Source of the DNA: Annona cherimola
Taxonomy: Eukaryota; Streptophyta; Magnoliopsida; Magnoliales; Annonaceae
Length of the DNA stretch: 64,000 nt
NCBI GenBank assembly: GCA_030490835.1
Contig: CM059971.1
Span: 992,001-1,056,000, forward strand
Direction of reading: 5' to 3'
Shown here piece by piece: positions 41,007-52,499 of the stretch. How positions within the stretch are numbered: position 1 is the first letter of the stretch; every line of letters begins with the position of its first letter. Under the pieces are notes generated by a model that worked only from the letters and a program-made list of their open reading frames with translations, searched no databases and was not told where the DNA came from. The position numbers and the translations under genes were made by a program.

Positions 41007-44000
41007 ATGGCAGTTGCTACGTCAGCTGTTTCATTCCTTGTGGATAAGCTCCGTGAGGAGCTTAGTAAGGACATCATTCTACTGCGTGGGGCGAGGGCAC
41101 AGATGGAGTGGATGGAGACCGAATTCCGGAGGATGGGGTGCTTCTTAAAAGATGCAGACGGGATGGAGGAAGAAAGTGAGGTGACGAAGAACTGGACGCA
41201 GGAGGTAAGAGATCTGGCGTACCGGGCGGAGGAAGCCATCGATGTCTTCTTCCTGAGAATCGCGTACGCGAGGGAGGCAGAAGGATGCTGGGGTCAGTTG
41301 AAGAGGTACGTTTTCATATTGAACGAGGTGGCAGCATGCCGTGAAGTGGCTTCGGAGGTGGAATGGATGAAACAAAGACTCCGTTCCATTTCGGAGAGCC
41401 AAGGTGTTTACAGCTTCGCATTTAAAATCCGCGGGGGCCCAAGCGAAGAACGAAGGATCTCGTCTTCCCAATATGACCCGCTGCATGGATCAGGAGGAGG
41501 AGGAGGAGGAGCCGATGATGAAAGGCTGTTGGATTTGGGGCAGAAACTACCAGAGTGGGTGACAATGCTAACAACGACGACAGATGCAGATCAGGAGCGT
41601 AAGGTTTTGAGTCTAGTTGGCGCGGCCGGTCTGGGAAAATCCGCCGTCGCCAATATGCTCAGTAACGACGACAGCGTCAAGGGTCACTTCGGCGTGCGTG
41701 CATGGGTGTCTGTTTCGCCGCAGTGGTCTCTGGAATCCATTTACGGTAGTCTTGCTCCTCAGGTCGGCTTATCAAAAGGGAGGGTTAATATGGAGTTGGA
41801 GGTGGTGAGGGTTCTAATGCAGAAAATGTATCTTATCGTCGTGGACGATGTGTGGGATAACAAGGCCTGGAACTTTTTGGCAAAATTGTTCCCCGATCCT
41901 AAGAATGGTAGCAGAATCATCCTCACCACCCGGAACGCAGACGTCGGCAGTCACGCGGCGGGTGCGAGCGGCAGGTGCGACCCTCTGCAGCCTCTGAGCG
42001 AAGCACAGGGTTTGACTCTGTTCGAGAAGAAAGCAAAAATGGGAGAGATGGCCGAGCCCCGCCGTGAAAAGCTGAAGCTTTTTGCACAAGAAATCGTGAC
42101 AAAATGCGAGAAAGTGCCCCTCGCGATCGTTTCCATTGCAGGGATGTTGGCCACAAAGGCGGACGACTCGGCGTGGGAGCGCGCAAGCAAAAGCGTTGGC
42201 TATCTGTTGACTGAGGGGGAGAAGAGAACGTCCTGGATCCTGCATTTGAGTTACAGATATCTCCCCTACCAGCTGAAGCCATGCTTTCTTTACCTGGCGG
42301 GCTTTCCCGAGGAGGTCCGTGCCAGGAAGCTCATTCGAATGTGGGCCGCAGAGGGGCTGCTGGAGAAGCGAGGAGAGGAGAGCTTGGAGGATGTGGGGGA
42401 AGATTGTCTGCTGGAGCTGGTGCAGAGAAGCCTGGTTCGGGTGGTGGAAACGAGTTCCACCGGTGGAATCAAGAGCTGCCGCATTCAGAGTCTTCTGCAA
42501 CATGTCGCCCTCTTGGAAGCAAAGACAAATAATTTCCTGAAAGTCCATCATCATCCTCAGAATTCCACAGCTACTGTAAGTAGATTCCTCACTAAAGCTC
42601 GACGTTTAGCAATCCATGGCAGTAGCAGTAGTGGCGGCGCATGCACAGCCGATCAGGAAGAGGACGAGGACGAGGACGAGGATATTTCAATTTCAGGCGC
42701 CAGCAGAGACCTTCGGTCGGTGCTTATCTACCCGAAGAAGGGGAAGGAGGAAGTGGGAAAGAAGCTGCTCGGGTCGGTATTTGGTGAGTACAAATGGCTG
42801 AATTGGGTATTTGGTGAGTACAAATGGCTGAATTGGCTATTGGGTGAGTACAAATTGCTGAGGGTGTTAGATCTGCAGAAAGCAAAAATCAAAGAGGTTC
42901 CAAGCCAAATCGGCCATCTCGTCCACCTGCGCTACCTTGCATTGGCTTTCGCCATCGAACAAAGAAGCGGCGACGGCGGCGGCTTCAACCAAGCGCCTAC
43001 TCCCATCACTCTCCCAGGATCGATCGATAAACTCCACAGCCTGCAGACACTAGAATGCTATTATCCTTATGGAATCCGAATACCCAGCGGCTGCTCCATC
43101 GAAAAGATGCAAGCGCTGAGACATGTTCTGCTCAAGTCTCCCAATGGCTTCGAATGTCCAACGATTGGCACCAGTCTCATTCTGGAAAATGAGCAAGGAT
43201 CTTCGTCCAAAGCTGTTCGGATTTTCCTGCGTAACCTCCACACCCTCACCAACGTATTTGCAGGTGAATGGCTGAAGAACTGCCGCCGCCTTAGAAAACT
43301 TGGCATCACCATTGATCCAGATAATTTTAAGTACTGTGAGTATGCAGCCAACTTGGTATCCCTCCGATCTTTATCCATTTCGGTTCAAGCAGAGGCCAGC
43401 GCAACCGCAACAAGCAGACGCCCGGACGACCGGCAACAAGCCCAAGTCACGCGGACCGCCACAAGCCCAGGCCAGTACGACCTGCAACAACCGCAAGCCA
43501 GACTGACCGCAGCAAGCCCAAGTCAGCGTGACTCGCAGCAAGCCCAAGCGAGCCCCAAGACAACAAGCCCAGGCCAGCACGACCCTAACAAAGCCCAGGC
43601 CACCACCATTGTAACGAGCCCAAGCGGACATGACCCACAACAAGCCCAAGCTAGAATGCCCACAACAAGCCCAAGCCAGCACGAGCTCCAACAAGCCCAA
43701 GCTAGACCAACCACAACAAGCCTAAGCCAGCACGACCCTCACCAAGCTCAAGCCGGACCGACAACGACAAGCTCAAGCCAACACAACCAGCAACAAGCCC
43801 AAGCTAGAACAACCGCAACAAGCTCACTCCAGCATGACCTGCAACAAGCCCAGGCTAGCATGACAGCAATAAGCCCAAGCCAGCATCACTTGCAACAATC
43901 ACAAGCCAGAATGATAGCAACAAGCGGAAGCCCACATGACTTGCAACAAGCCCAAGACAGAACAATCACAACAAGCCCAAGCCATTACAACCCACAACAA

Positions 44001-46088
44001 GACCAAGCCAGACCAATCGCAACAAGCCCATGCCCTCATGACCAGCAACAAGCCCAAGCCAACACCACTGCAATAAGCTCAAGCCAGCTTGACCCACAAC
44101 AAACCCAAGCTAGAACGACTGCAATAAGCCCAAGCCAACACGACATGCAACCAGCCCAAACCAGAATAACTGTAACAAGCCCAAGCCAACACGACCGGAA
44201 GCAAGCCCAAGCCAGACCGACTGCAACAAGCCCAAGCCCGCATGACCCGCAACAAGCCCAAGCCAATACCCCCACAACAAGCCCAGACCAAAACAACCTA
44301 CAACAAGCCCAAGCCATTACCTCCACAACAGGCCCAAACCAGAACAGCCTACAACAAGCCCAAGCCAGCACAACCGCCATAAGCCCAGGCCATCATGACC
44401 CGCAACAAGCCCAAGTCAACACCACTGCAACAAGCTCAAGCCAACTTGACCCGCAACAAGCCCAAGCTCGAACGACTGCAATAACCCCAAGCCAGCACGA
44501 CACGCAACCAGCCCAAGCCAGAATAACTGTCACAAGCCCAAGCCAACACGACCAGCAGCAAGCCCAAGACAGACCGACCGCAACAAGCCCAAGCTCGTAT
44601 GACCTGCAACAAGCCCAAGCCATTACCTCCATAGCAGGCCAAGCCAGCACAACCTCCACAAGCCCAGGCCATCATGACCCGCAACAAGCCCAAGCTAACA
44701 CCACTGCAGCAAGCTCAAGCCAGCTTGACCAGCAAAAAGCCCAAGCTAGAACGACTGCAACAAGCCCAAGCCAACAAGACATGCAACAAGCCCAAGCCAG
44801 AATGACTATAACAAGCCCAAGCCAGCACGACTTGCAACAAGCAGAAGCCATACTAACCGCAACAAGCCGAAGCCAGCATGACCCACACCAACCCCAAGCC
44901 AATACCACCAAAACAAGCCCAGACCAGAACAAACTACAACAAGCCGAAGCCAGCACAACCTCCACAAGCCCAGGCCATCATGACCCGCAACAAGCCCAAG
45001 CCAACACCACTGCAACAAGCTCAAGCCAGCTTGACCAACAAAAAGCCCAAACTAGAACGACTGCAATAAGCCCAAGCCAACAAGACATGCAACAAGCCCA
45101 AGCCAGAATGACTGTAATAAGCCCAAGCCAGCACGACTTGCAACAAGCAAAAGCCATACTGACCGCAACAAGCCGAAGCCAGCATGACCTGCACCAACCC
45201 CAAGCCAATACCACCAAAACAAGCCCAGACCAGAACGAACTACAACAAGCCCAAGCCAGCACAACCGCAAGAAGCCCAGGCCATCATGACCAACAACAAG
45301 CCGAAGCCAACACCACGGCAATAAGCTCAAGCCAACTTGACCCGCCAAAAGACCAAGCTAGCACAACTGCAATCAGCCCAAGCCAGCACGACATGCAACA
45401 AGCCCAAGCCAATTCGACTGTAACAAGCCCAAGCCCCAATACCCCCACCACAACAAGCCCAGACCAGAATAGCCTACAACAAGCCCAATCCAGCACAACC
45501 GCAACAAGCCTGAGCCAGGACAACCAGCAACAAACCCAACTCGCACGACCACAACAAGCCCAAGCCGGCACGAACCCTAACGAGCCCAAGCCAAAGTGGC
45601 CGCCCCTTGACAAAATGTCAAATCTTCTGAAGCTTTCAGTCAACGGCCAGCTCAAGAAATTGTCTGAACATCACGAATTTCTCGTCCGTCTCCCCATCAG
45701 TCTCAAAAAGCTCACCTTTACATACTCCCAATTAGAAGAAAAGGATATGAGGACGTTAGGCAAGCTGAGCAACCTCCGCATTCTGAGATTGATGGAAAAA
45801 GCGTACAAGGACACCCGCATGACTTGCCCTTGTGGAGAGTTTCCTGCTCTCGAATGCTTGCATCTGGAGAAGTTGGAGCTTTTGACCGAGCTGATATTCG
45901 AGGAGGCGGCAACCCCCAATCTTTCGCGCCTAAATGTCGACTGCGTATTAACGGTCCGAGTGCAAGGAGTGGAACCCCTGAAGAGAAGGAATCGCGATTT
46001 CATATTGGTGGAGACGGCTCCTCCCAGCAAAAACGATTTTCGTTTGGAGAAAATCAGGCGCCGTCCGAGTCTAGCACCAGCACTGTGA
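41007..46088 (+). CDS. CC-NB-ARC-LRR resistance protein with a 734-residue repeat array inside the LRR (copy 2)
   Basis: Same 1693-codon product as the gene at 30048-35129; I see no amino-acid difference. The start is the ATG at 41007. Domains are at identical residue positions: coiled coil, NB-ARC with P-loop GAAGLGKS, IQS in place of MHD, the array at residues 794-1527, and the final LRR block. The upstream flank (about 1.8 kb) and downstream flank (about 4.1 kb) are also duplicated, so if real both genes carry the same promoter and should be co-regulated. An identical array of 42 imperfect repeats in both copies means the duplication came after array growth and no unequal exchange has since changed it. 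Confidence 0.88.
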   Translation: MAVATSAVSFLVDKLREELSKDIILLRGARAQMEWMETEFRRMGCFLKDADGMEEESEVTKNWTQEVRDLAYRAEEAIDVFFLRIAYAREAEGCWGQLKRYVFILNEVAACREVASEVEWMKQRLRSISESQGVYSFAFKIRGGPSEERRISSSQYDPLHGSGGGGGGADDERLLDLGQKLPEWVTMLTTTTDADQERKVLSLVGAAGLGKSAVANMLSNDDSVKGHFGVRAWVSVSPQWSLESIYGSLAPQVGLSKGRVNMELEVVRVLMQKMYLIVVDDVWDNKAWNFLAKLFPDPKNGSRIILTTRNADVGSHAAGASGRCDPLQPLSEAQGLTLFEKKAKMGEMAEPRREKLKLFAQEIVTKCEKVPLAIVSIAGMLATKADDSAWERASKSVGYLLTEGEKRTSWILHLSYRYLPYQLKPCFLYLAGFPEEVRARKLIRMWAAEGLLEKRGEESLEDVGEDCLLELVQRSLVRVVETSSTGGIKSCRIQSLLQHVALLEAKTNNFLKVHHHPQNSTATVSRFLTKARRLAIHGSSSSGGACTADQEEDEDEDEDISISGASRDLRSVLIYPKKGKEEVGKKLLGSVFGEYKWLNWVFGEYKWLNWLLGEYKLLRVLDLQKAKIKEVPSQIGHLVHLRYLALAFAIEQRSGDGGGFNQAPTPITLPGSIDKLHSLQTLECYYPYGIRIPSGCSIEKMQALRHVLLKSPNGFECPTIGTSLILENEQGSSSKAVRIFLRNLHTLTNVFAGEWLKNCRRLRKLGITIDPDNFKYCEYAANLVSLRSLSISVQAEASATATSRRPDDRQQAQVTRTATSPGQYDLQQPQARLTAASPSQRDSQQAQASPKTTSPGQHDPNKAQATTIVTSPSGHDPQQAQARMPTTSPSQHELQQAQARPTTTSLSQHDPHQAQAGPTTTSSSQHNQQQAQARTTATSSLQHDLQQAQASMTAISPSQHHLQQSQARMIATSGSPHDLQQAQDRTITTSPSHYNPQQDQARPIATSPCPHDQQQAQANTTAISSSQLDPQQTQARTTAISPSQHDMQPAQTRITVTSPSQHDRKQAQARPTATSPSPHDPQQAQANTPTTSPDQNNLQQAQAITSTTGPNQNSLQQAQASTTAISPGHHDPQQAQVNTTATSSSQLDPQQAQARTTAITPSQHDTQPAQARITVTSPSQHDQQQAQDRPTATSPSSYDLQQAQAITSIAGQASTTSTSPGHHDPQQAQANTTAASSSQLDQQKAQARTTATSPSQQDMQQAQARMTITSPSQHDLQQAEAILTATSRSQHDPHQPQANTTKTSPDQNKLQQAEASTTSTSPGHHDPQQAQANTTATSSSQLDQQKAQTRTTAISPSQQDMQQAQARMTVISPSQHDLQQAKAILTATSRSQHDLHQPQANTTKTSPDQNELQQAQASTTARSPGHHDQQQAEANTTAISSSQLDPPKDQASTTAISPSQHDMQQAQANSTVTSPSPNTPTTTSPDQNSLQQAQSSTTATSLSQDNQQQTQLARPQQAQAGTNPNEPKPKWPPLDKMSNLLKLSVNGQLKKLSEHHEFLVRLPISLKKLTFTYSQLEEKDMRTLGKLSNLRILRLMEKAYKDTRMTCPCGEFPALECLHLEKLELLTELIFEEAATPNLSRLNVDCVLTVRVQGVEPLKRRNRDFILVETAPPSKNDFRLEKIRRRPSLAPAL
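43386..45588 (+). repeat. In-gene tandem array, 51-bp unit, ~42 copies (copy 2)
   Basis: Duplicate of the array at 32427-34629, with the same unit order, the same truncated unit 25 and the same merged unit 41. Confidence 0.95.
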
Positions 46089-48329
46089 TTATATATATGC
46101 ATGGCCAAGTTCTGCGCTCGCTGAGCTGATACAAGTAACTTCTTTCCTCTATTAATTTCTTCATTTTTTCTCTCTTATTTTGTAATATTCATTATTTCTT
46201 TCTCCGCAGTCTTCCATCCACCCATCCATAATATTATACATACATATTCAGATGCATATTCCAGTCGGAAATGCGAATGGGGCTTAATCAATTCTGAAAT
46301 TATTTCTATAGCATATTAATTTTCATCCAAATCGTATCCACCTGAAAATGATATAAAATCTGCCCCATCACATTTCTCTAGATGCAGGTTTAATTACTAA
46401 GAGCTTGTTCGGCCGTGCATTCTCGTGGGCAGCTAGTGAATTTTTGTGGGCAGCCAATGATTTCAGAAGTTTTGAAAGTTGTTGGCCTCTTCCATAAAAT
46501 GCTGAATCTCTTCGAACATAGAGGCTAATTTTAGTAGAAGTTTTTATGATAGGAGAACTCACTACTAACTGACACTCCCGACAATTTGTATATCTAATAC
46601 TTAAATTCTCCAGCAGCTTGCCGTAGATTTTTCTTCTTCTTCTTCTTCTTCTGTTTTTTTTTTTTTTTTTTTTGATGAATAGCTTGCCGTAGATTGAATG
46701 TGAAAGAGAATGGGGATATGAATGATGAGTTTGATGAATACTATTAGCTTAGCCATGTACTTATGCTACATCGCGAATTTGTTGCTCCTATATAATATCT
46801 GTTCCAACGCATTTAGCGGGGCCTGAAAGTTAATGCTTAATATGAGTAGCTAATATTTTTTCTCTCGGAAAAAAAAAAAAAAAAAAGAGTAGTTAGCATC
46901 GTTCAACTAGTCATAGGCATTGACTGATTAATCTTGTGAGAGTTCTTCCTGTTCATCCTCGTAAGCATTCTATCATGCACATCCTTCCAGAAGCAGGTGT
47001 TCTCTCAACCCGTTTTTCTAATTTCAGTCATCCTCCTTATTATCTTGGGCTTGACGGCTGTTCATAATTGCAATTTTAATGGTTCAGGTCATTGCCAGGA
47101 CCAGCTAATAAACAGGCTTATGGAAGACTGAGTTTGCCAGTGCACCTCAGGAGATATTTTCTGTAAATTAATGAAGCTCCTGCTCTTTGATATGTCCTAA
47201 TCTTTACCAGATGGAGGATATATTTACACTTATGTTTACCTTATGTGATAGCTGACATATATATATTGTTGTTAATTCTCGCCGTTTGTTTTACTTTTGA
47301 TTGACACAAACACATTCTCTCTCTTTTTCTTTTAAGGTAATTAAGAAGGCACCTCATAAAAAACCAAAAAATTGCTCGTGAGCGCGCTCACACACACATA
47401 TATAAGATATGATCCTGTGCAGTCGGACTCCGCTGTAAAATGGACCCCACACATATTAAATTGTAATGAAACTTTATATACTTATTTATCTATATATAAA
47501 TCATACTTTAGACGGTTTAGATGTTGAAAAAACTACTTTAAACTTGATATTTACATTAAACTATTTTATTATATTAATTTTGCACCATTTTAAGATGAGG
47601 ATTACACGCATGTTGGATTTGGATGAAAATTGATATGCTAATAAAGTGAACAATTCTAAATACAATTGGTGAGGTATATTTTCTATTTATGATCAAGTAG
47701 GGCCTACAATGTATGGACTGCACGTGAAATCGCATGCACTGGATTATATATATATATATATATATATGTAGTAAAAAAAAAAAAAAAAAAAGTAAAAGCC
47801 TTAGGACGGATGAGCGTGCCGTCTGTCCCTCTTGTCAGTCGGTCGCTGCCTTCTCTCTCACTCTCTTCGTCGCTGTCTCAGATTCTCATCCGCACTGCAG
47901 CGTTTCCATCTTTGCTGCACCGTCTCTGTCTCCATCTCAGATTTCCGTCTTTGCTCTTCTCTAGAGTTTGAGAATTAATCTTGTACAGCGTTCTTCCTCC
48001 ACAACGATCTTTGATTCCCTCCATGGCTGGTACATAACCAACTGCTGCTTTCTATTTTGCATATCCTCATTATATCGATCTTCTATTTTGTATATCCTCA
48101 TTATATCGATCTTCCTCATAGCCGTTAAATCGCACTTTTGGCTGATCGGAGATAAAATTGTCGGAACTGAAACTTAGGTTCTCCTTAAAATTAAATGCCA
48201 GAACAAACAAGCATCAGACAACAATGATAATACAAAATGTTGAGATTGGAAAACGCAAAAGAAACGGCCACGTTTCGCCTTGAGGAAGCACTGGCTTCTC
48301 TGATGTCTGACGATTTCAATTTTTTTTTT
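46089..48329. other. 3' flank of CNL copy 2
   Basis: Duplicate of 35130-37370, with the same microsatellites, CT-rich stretch and 32-bp direct repeat. Confidence 0.5.
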
Positions 48330-48759
48330 TTTTACAAGAAATAGGACCTAGGCAACAAATGAAAGCTAAATGCTTCAGGCCGTCGATACCGGCCGGATTT
48401 CGCAGTGAAACGTCAAGGCGGGGAGCTGGCCAGCTAGCGTCGAAATGATAAAAAGAGGCCTCTTGCTAATGCTAAATTTTGTGCAGTGATTTTTTACCAC
48501 GGAATGTGATTTCCTCTCTAAAAGTTTACTATTGGCAAGGAAATAAGCTCCCTTGCAAATGAAGGATTTTATGCAATGATTCGTGGAAGGAAATAAAAGG
48601 TTCATTATTTGCAAGGAGATAGAATCCCTTGCAAAAGTTGGGCTTTTAGCAAGAAAATAAATTTTCCTTGCTAATGTCTGTATTTCGTCATCGCAATGGC
48701 CGTCGCTCGATGATGCCAGCATTTTGCAACAATACAACTTCCTTGGTTATTGTTTATTA
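48330..48759. mobile_element. CACTA-like transposon fragment (copy 2)
   Basis: Duplicate of 37371-37800. Two of the noticed single-base differences between duplication copies (48620, 48642) fall in the palindromic part. Confidence 0.45.
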
Positions 48760-50018
48760 GCAGGTAAGCATTCTTATATTGCTTCCATTTTGTTTACTTG
48801 TAGAATGGGATGAAAATTAGGTTAGAATGAAATACGATCTCTCGTTTTTCAAAAAAAAATAATTTTACATTTCAGAAAAATAACAACTTAACTTTTCATA
48901 TTTAATACGTTTTTTCCTCGTCTCAATATACTTTTTTTCCATTTCTAATACACAATAACACCTTTTCCGTCCTACATTATCATGGCATCCTCATCCTGCG
49001 TAAGGCGGGAGCATGGCAGCAAACTGCGGTTGGATTCCTTGGGCATAATATTTATTCCTAATAGCTCATATTCTTCTGCAGATTAGAACAAAGAATATCA
49101 GTGTAATTTCCTTTTATTTCTGTGTAAGGTCAATGAAGTGATAAACTGTAACGTGATCATGAATGCCAATTGGAAGAGGTCCAATTTTGTCTATCTATTG
49201 CTAGATGTTGAGGTCATCTGTCCTTTGAAAAAATTGACAGACAATATTAAATAGATAGCAACCCAATTTTAAAACAATTAATTAAGTGGACCGCATATAT
49301 TTCGTTAATTTTTATAGTGGATATAAACCAACATGATAAAAATAATAAAAAAAACTACCTGATTTTTTTTATTGACATGACTTCAATATATGAATCATAA
49401 CTGCAAATATACCCATATAATTTGAAACTACTAAAATGAAACTGATTTTAAAAAATTCGAAAAAATCTAATTTTTTTTTTAAATAGTAAAAATTGATGCA
49501 AATGTTAAATACCTTTAGGTTAACAGTTGTGTTAAACAAATTTGACAAATTTTAAAAATGGATATTTGCGCCCGCGCGCACCCCCCCCCCCCCCCCCACA
49601 TGAAATCGGGCTCGTAATTAATTAGGTATGAGTGACAATGGTATTGACGCCTGAGGGGGTGTGCTCAGGCAGCACGTGATGGGTCATGAGAGAACCTATT
49701 TACTGTTTGCACAGGGTGTGTTGAGATAAACTAAAAACATTTCAAATTAAAAACTTTCCATCTTCAAAATTATCCTATTTAATTAGATACAGGTTGTGTA
49801 TGCAATTTAACATTAGTAAAATCGTTAATGTCTTTTTTTAAAAAAAAGATAAGACGAGAAGGTAAAGGTCATGTATTTTCACTTACCAATTAAGAATGCC
49901 TAAACAGTATAATTGATTCAAAATATAGTATAAGAAGAGTTTGGGTTTCAACAGCAATTTTCTTGCAGTTTCAATAACCAAAGAATGATTTTCTTATGAG
50001 CCTTAGAGCCAAATCTTA

Positions 50019-50190
50019 ATTTGTAGGTGGAAAATCTTACTTGCACGACACAACTTCAAGAAGTTCAGTTAGCAAGAACAGCTAAGCAGCCAAAGGAGGC
50101 AGTTGCAATTGCAGGAGAACAGTCTGCACAATGCAGAAGCAAAAGAAGTTATCAAGTCACTTACAACACAAGATATTCAACGCATGCATA
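50019..50190 (+). pseudogene. PRAF exon fragment 2
   Basis: Second-copy counterpart of 39060-39230. It continues without the junction truncation into 'tcatttattacaagc'. The same one-base shift separates the AIAGEQSAQC and AKEVIKSLTTQ pieces. Confidence 0.75.
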
Positions 50191-50325
50191 TCATTTATTA
50201 CAAGCTTCGGACTGTGAATATAATACAAAAAATTGGTTTAAATGAATGATACCACATTAAATAACCCATATTTTCTTCAACTTTTGTCTGTGATCAGGCC
50301 ATGCTTATGAGCCTTATATTTTAGG

Positions 50326-50520
50326 CAGGTAATCTTACTTGCAGAAACAACTTCAAGAAGTTCAATTGGGAAAGAACAGCTAAGCGGTTGGGTGAGGCAG
50401 TTGCAATTGCTGGAGAAGAGTCTGCAAAATGCAAAGCAGCAAGCTTGTAGAATCTCAACACAACCACTATCTCACATGCTCTACACATTTGCTGTTTAAA
50501 CCAAGTTTTGGGTTTGAATT
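50326..50520 (+). pseudogene. PRAF exon fragment 3, diverged subtype
   Basis: It reads NLTC, then after a frame slip ERTAKRLGEAVAIAGEESAK and CKAASL before a stop. The 3' flank ('ttgtagaatctcaac', 'actatctcacatgct', 'tttgctgtttaaaccaag') is shared with the inverted copy at 54607-54790 but not with fragments 1 and 2. Two derived subtypes therefore exist. Confidence 0.7.
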
Positions 50521-50810
50521 AGTATCATAATATGGTATACTTGGGATATATGCAAAAGTTAGTGGGTATTTGGGATAAGCCCGTAATTTTCCTCTTAGAT
50601 GTTTGTGCAAACTATTCAATGAGACAAGGTGATCTAGTTATAGCAGTTGTATATTATTCCTATAGTTTACTCGTACTGCAAATCTATAAAATATAGACCT
50701 ATATTCGAGAATTACAAAAAAAATGACAATTTGCAAGTATGCTCTGATCATATTGCAAATATACCTACCTAGTTGCAATGTCCCTTTTATACGTTTTTAG
50801 AAGAGATTTT
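50521..50810. other. Mosaic of short repeat pieces
   Basis: 50555-50590 is a piece of an 'atatacc' MITE arm. 50590-50640 ('gatgtttgtgcaaactattc', 'aaggtgatctagtta') resembles 59490-59540. No gene was seen. Confidence 0.45.
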
Positions 50811-51270
50811 TGCAAATATACCTACAAAGTTTTACTAATATTACATTTATATCCTTAAATTTGTCGAATTTACAAATATGCCCACCATGTTTGCATAAAA
50901 TTGTAATCGTATCCCTTCCATTAGGATTCCGTTAGACTTTTACATAAAATAATAATGCCCTTTTAACCCAAGTGATAAACTTGCAATTTTTTCAAATATT
51001 GTGCATTTTTATTATTTTATATATTTTTACGCATATTTTTATTTTAGATTTTTTTTGCAAATATGCTTATAATATTTTCAAAAATTAAAAGTGTATGATT
51101 TTTCTTAAAGGGCATTACCATTATTTTACATAAAAGTCTAACGACATCTTAATAGAAAGAACACAGTTGCAATTTCATGCTAACCTTTTGGGCATATTTG
51201 CAAACTTAGCAAACTTAGGAACACGGATGTAATATTGGTCAAACCTTATAAGCATATTTGCAAAAATCCT
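50811..51270. mobile_element. Fold-back MITE with ~160-bp arms
   Basis: The left arm begins 'gatttttgcaaatatacct' and holds 'tactaatattaca', 'caaatatgccca' and 'gttagacttttacataaaat'. The reverse complement of the right arm reads 'gatttttgcaaatatgctt', 'accaatattaca', 'caaatatgccca' and 'gttagacttttatgtaaaat'. Non-coding. Confidence 0.8.
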
Positions 51271-51439
51271 TTTTTGAAAATTTTGAAAATTTTTATGGGA
51301 AAATATTCTAGTGCATCTGGACTATACCGTACGGTCTATGCATTGTGGGACCCACTTGATCAAGAATAGAAAATCTGCTCCACCTATTATATTTAAAATT
51401 ATTTACTTTATTAACATAACAATTTTCATTAAATTAGGA

Positions 51440-51715
51440 ATGTGTTTGGTAATAAACAAAATATGTCAAGCTAAAACTTTTCATTTTCCATAACTATATT
51501 TTTTAATCATTTCTTCACATTTTCTTATATATCTACCTTACTTTTCAATTATTTCTATACAACTACCTATACGTCTAATTTATTTATTTTAACTCTATTC
51601 TCTTTGCTCTTTATCATTACTCATAACATATCACATCATTTTCTTTTATGTTTACAACTTTTACACAAAAAAAATTTTATACAAAAGTTTTATTACTTTT
51701 CAAACACACCGTGTA
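51440..51715. mobile_element. MITE-like repeat, 'tttttcatttttc' family
   Basis: The ends 'gtgtttggtaataaa' and, reversed, 'gtgtgtttgaaaagtaataaa' are inverted, with 'aaaacttttca' and 'aaaacttttgt' just inside. The body has 'taatcatttcttcac' and 'cttacttttcaattatttct'. Three other copies in the window lack clear ends. Confidence 0.6.
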
Positions 51716-52189
51716 TGGGCTCCATCTAAAAATAGTATAAAATCAACATAATAGAATAATTTGATGTAAATAACAACTTAAAATTTTTTTTTCAACATCT
51801 AAACCATCTACTATATGTTTTTTATATGAATAAATAATTGTAAAGAGTATCATAGCACTCTAATATATGTGAGGCTCGTTTTAAGATAGGCTACACAATC
51901 TACAAGCGAATAGTTCTCATTTTTATGAAGCACCATACTTCGCCCCCAAAAAAAAAAATTCTTTAAAACTTGATCGTATGCATTTTCTTCGTGTTTTGTG
52001 GGATGGAAACCAATTTACTCATGCCCTGGCAACCTTTGCAATGGAGAATGTAATGAATAATTACTTTGTAAAGATAAGGATCATTATATGAATAAATAAG
52101 GAGGTATTATTGGACTTTGAGTGTGCTTAAATTTGGGCACTTAATTATTTATCATAAAAGATAAAATATACTTAGGAGATATTTGTTTA
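51716..52189. other. AT-rich intergenic sequence
   Basis: No gene was recognised. It contains short words shared with 28680-28770 ('tgggctccatctaaaaat', 'aatttgatgtaaata'). Confidence 0.4.
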
Positions 52190-52400
52190 TTTAAAAACTT
52201 TTCAAATTAAAATTTTTCAATTTTCATAACTATCTTATTTTTTAATTATTTTTTCACTTTTTTTTTTGTATAACTATCTTACTTTTCAATTATTTCTACA
52301 CAACTATTATACATTTAACCTATCTATTTTCATTTTATTTTTTTACTTTCCATTATTACCTTTACTATATTACATTATTTTTTCTATTTTAAAAAATTCT
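52190..52400. repeat. Dispersed repeat, 'tttttcatttttc' family
   Basis: It carries 'ctatcttattttttaattat', 'cttacttttcaattatttct' and 'acaactattatac', as in the copies at 22041, 25520 and 51440. Confidence 0.5.
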
Positions 52401-52499
52401 ATACAAAAACAAAAAAAGTTACGTGTAACTAATATTAGTAAAACTTAGAAATAAATATTTTAATAAATTTAATTCTCGAAAATGACGTAAGTAATTAAT

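Larger units (their letters stand above)
39231..50190 (+). repeat. Tandem duplication, copy 2 (~10.96 kb)
   Basis: Head-to-tail copy of 28275-39230, nearly identical throughout, including MITE, CNL, CACTA-like fragment, half MITE and PRAF fragment. It ends at GCATGCATA (50190), after which unique sequence resumes. The few differences are listed under copy 1. Confidence 0.95.
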
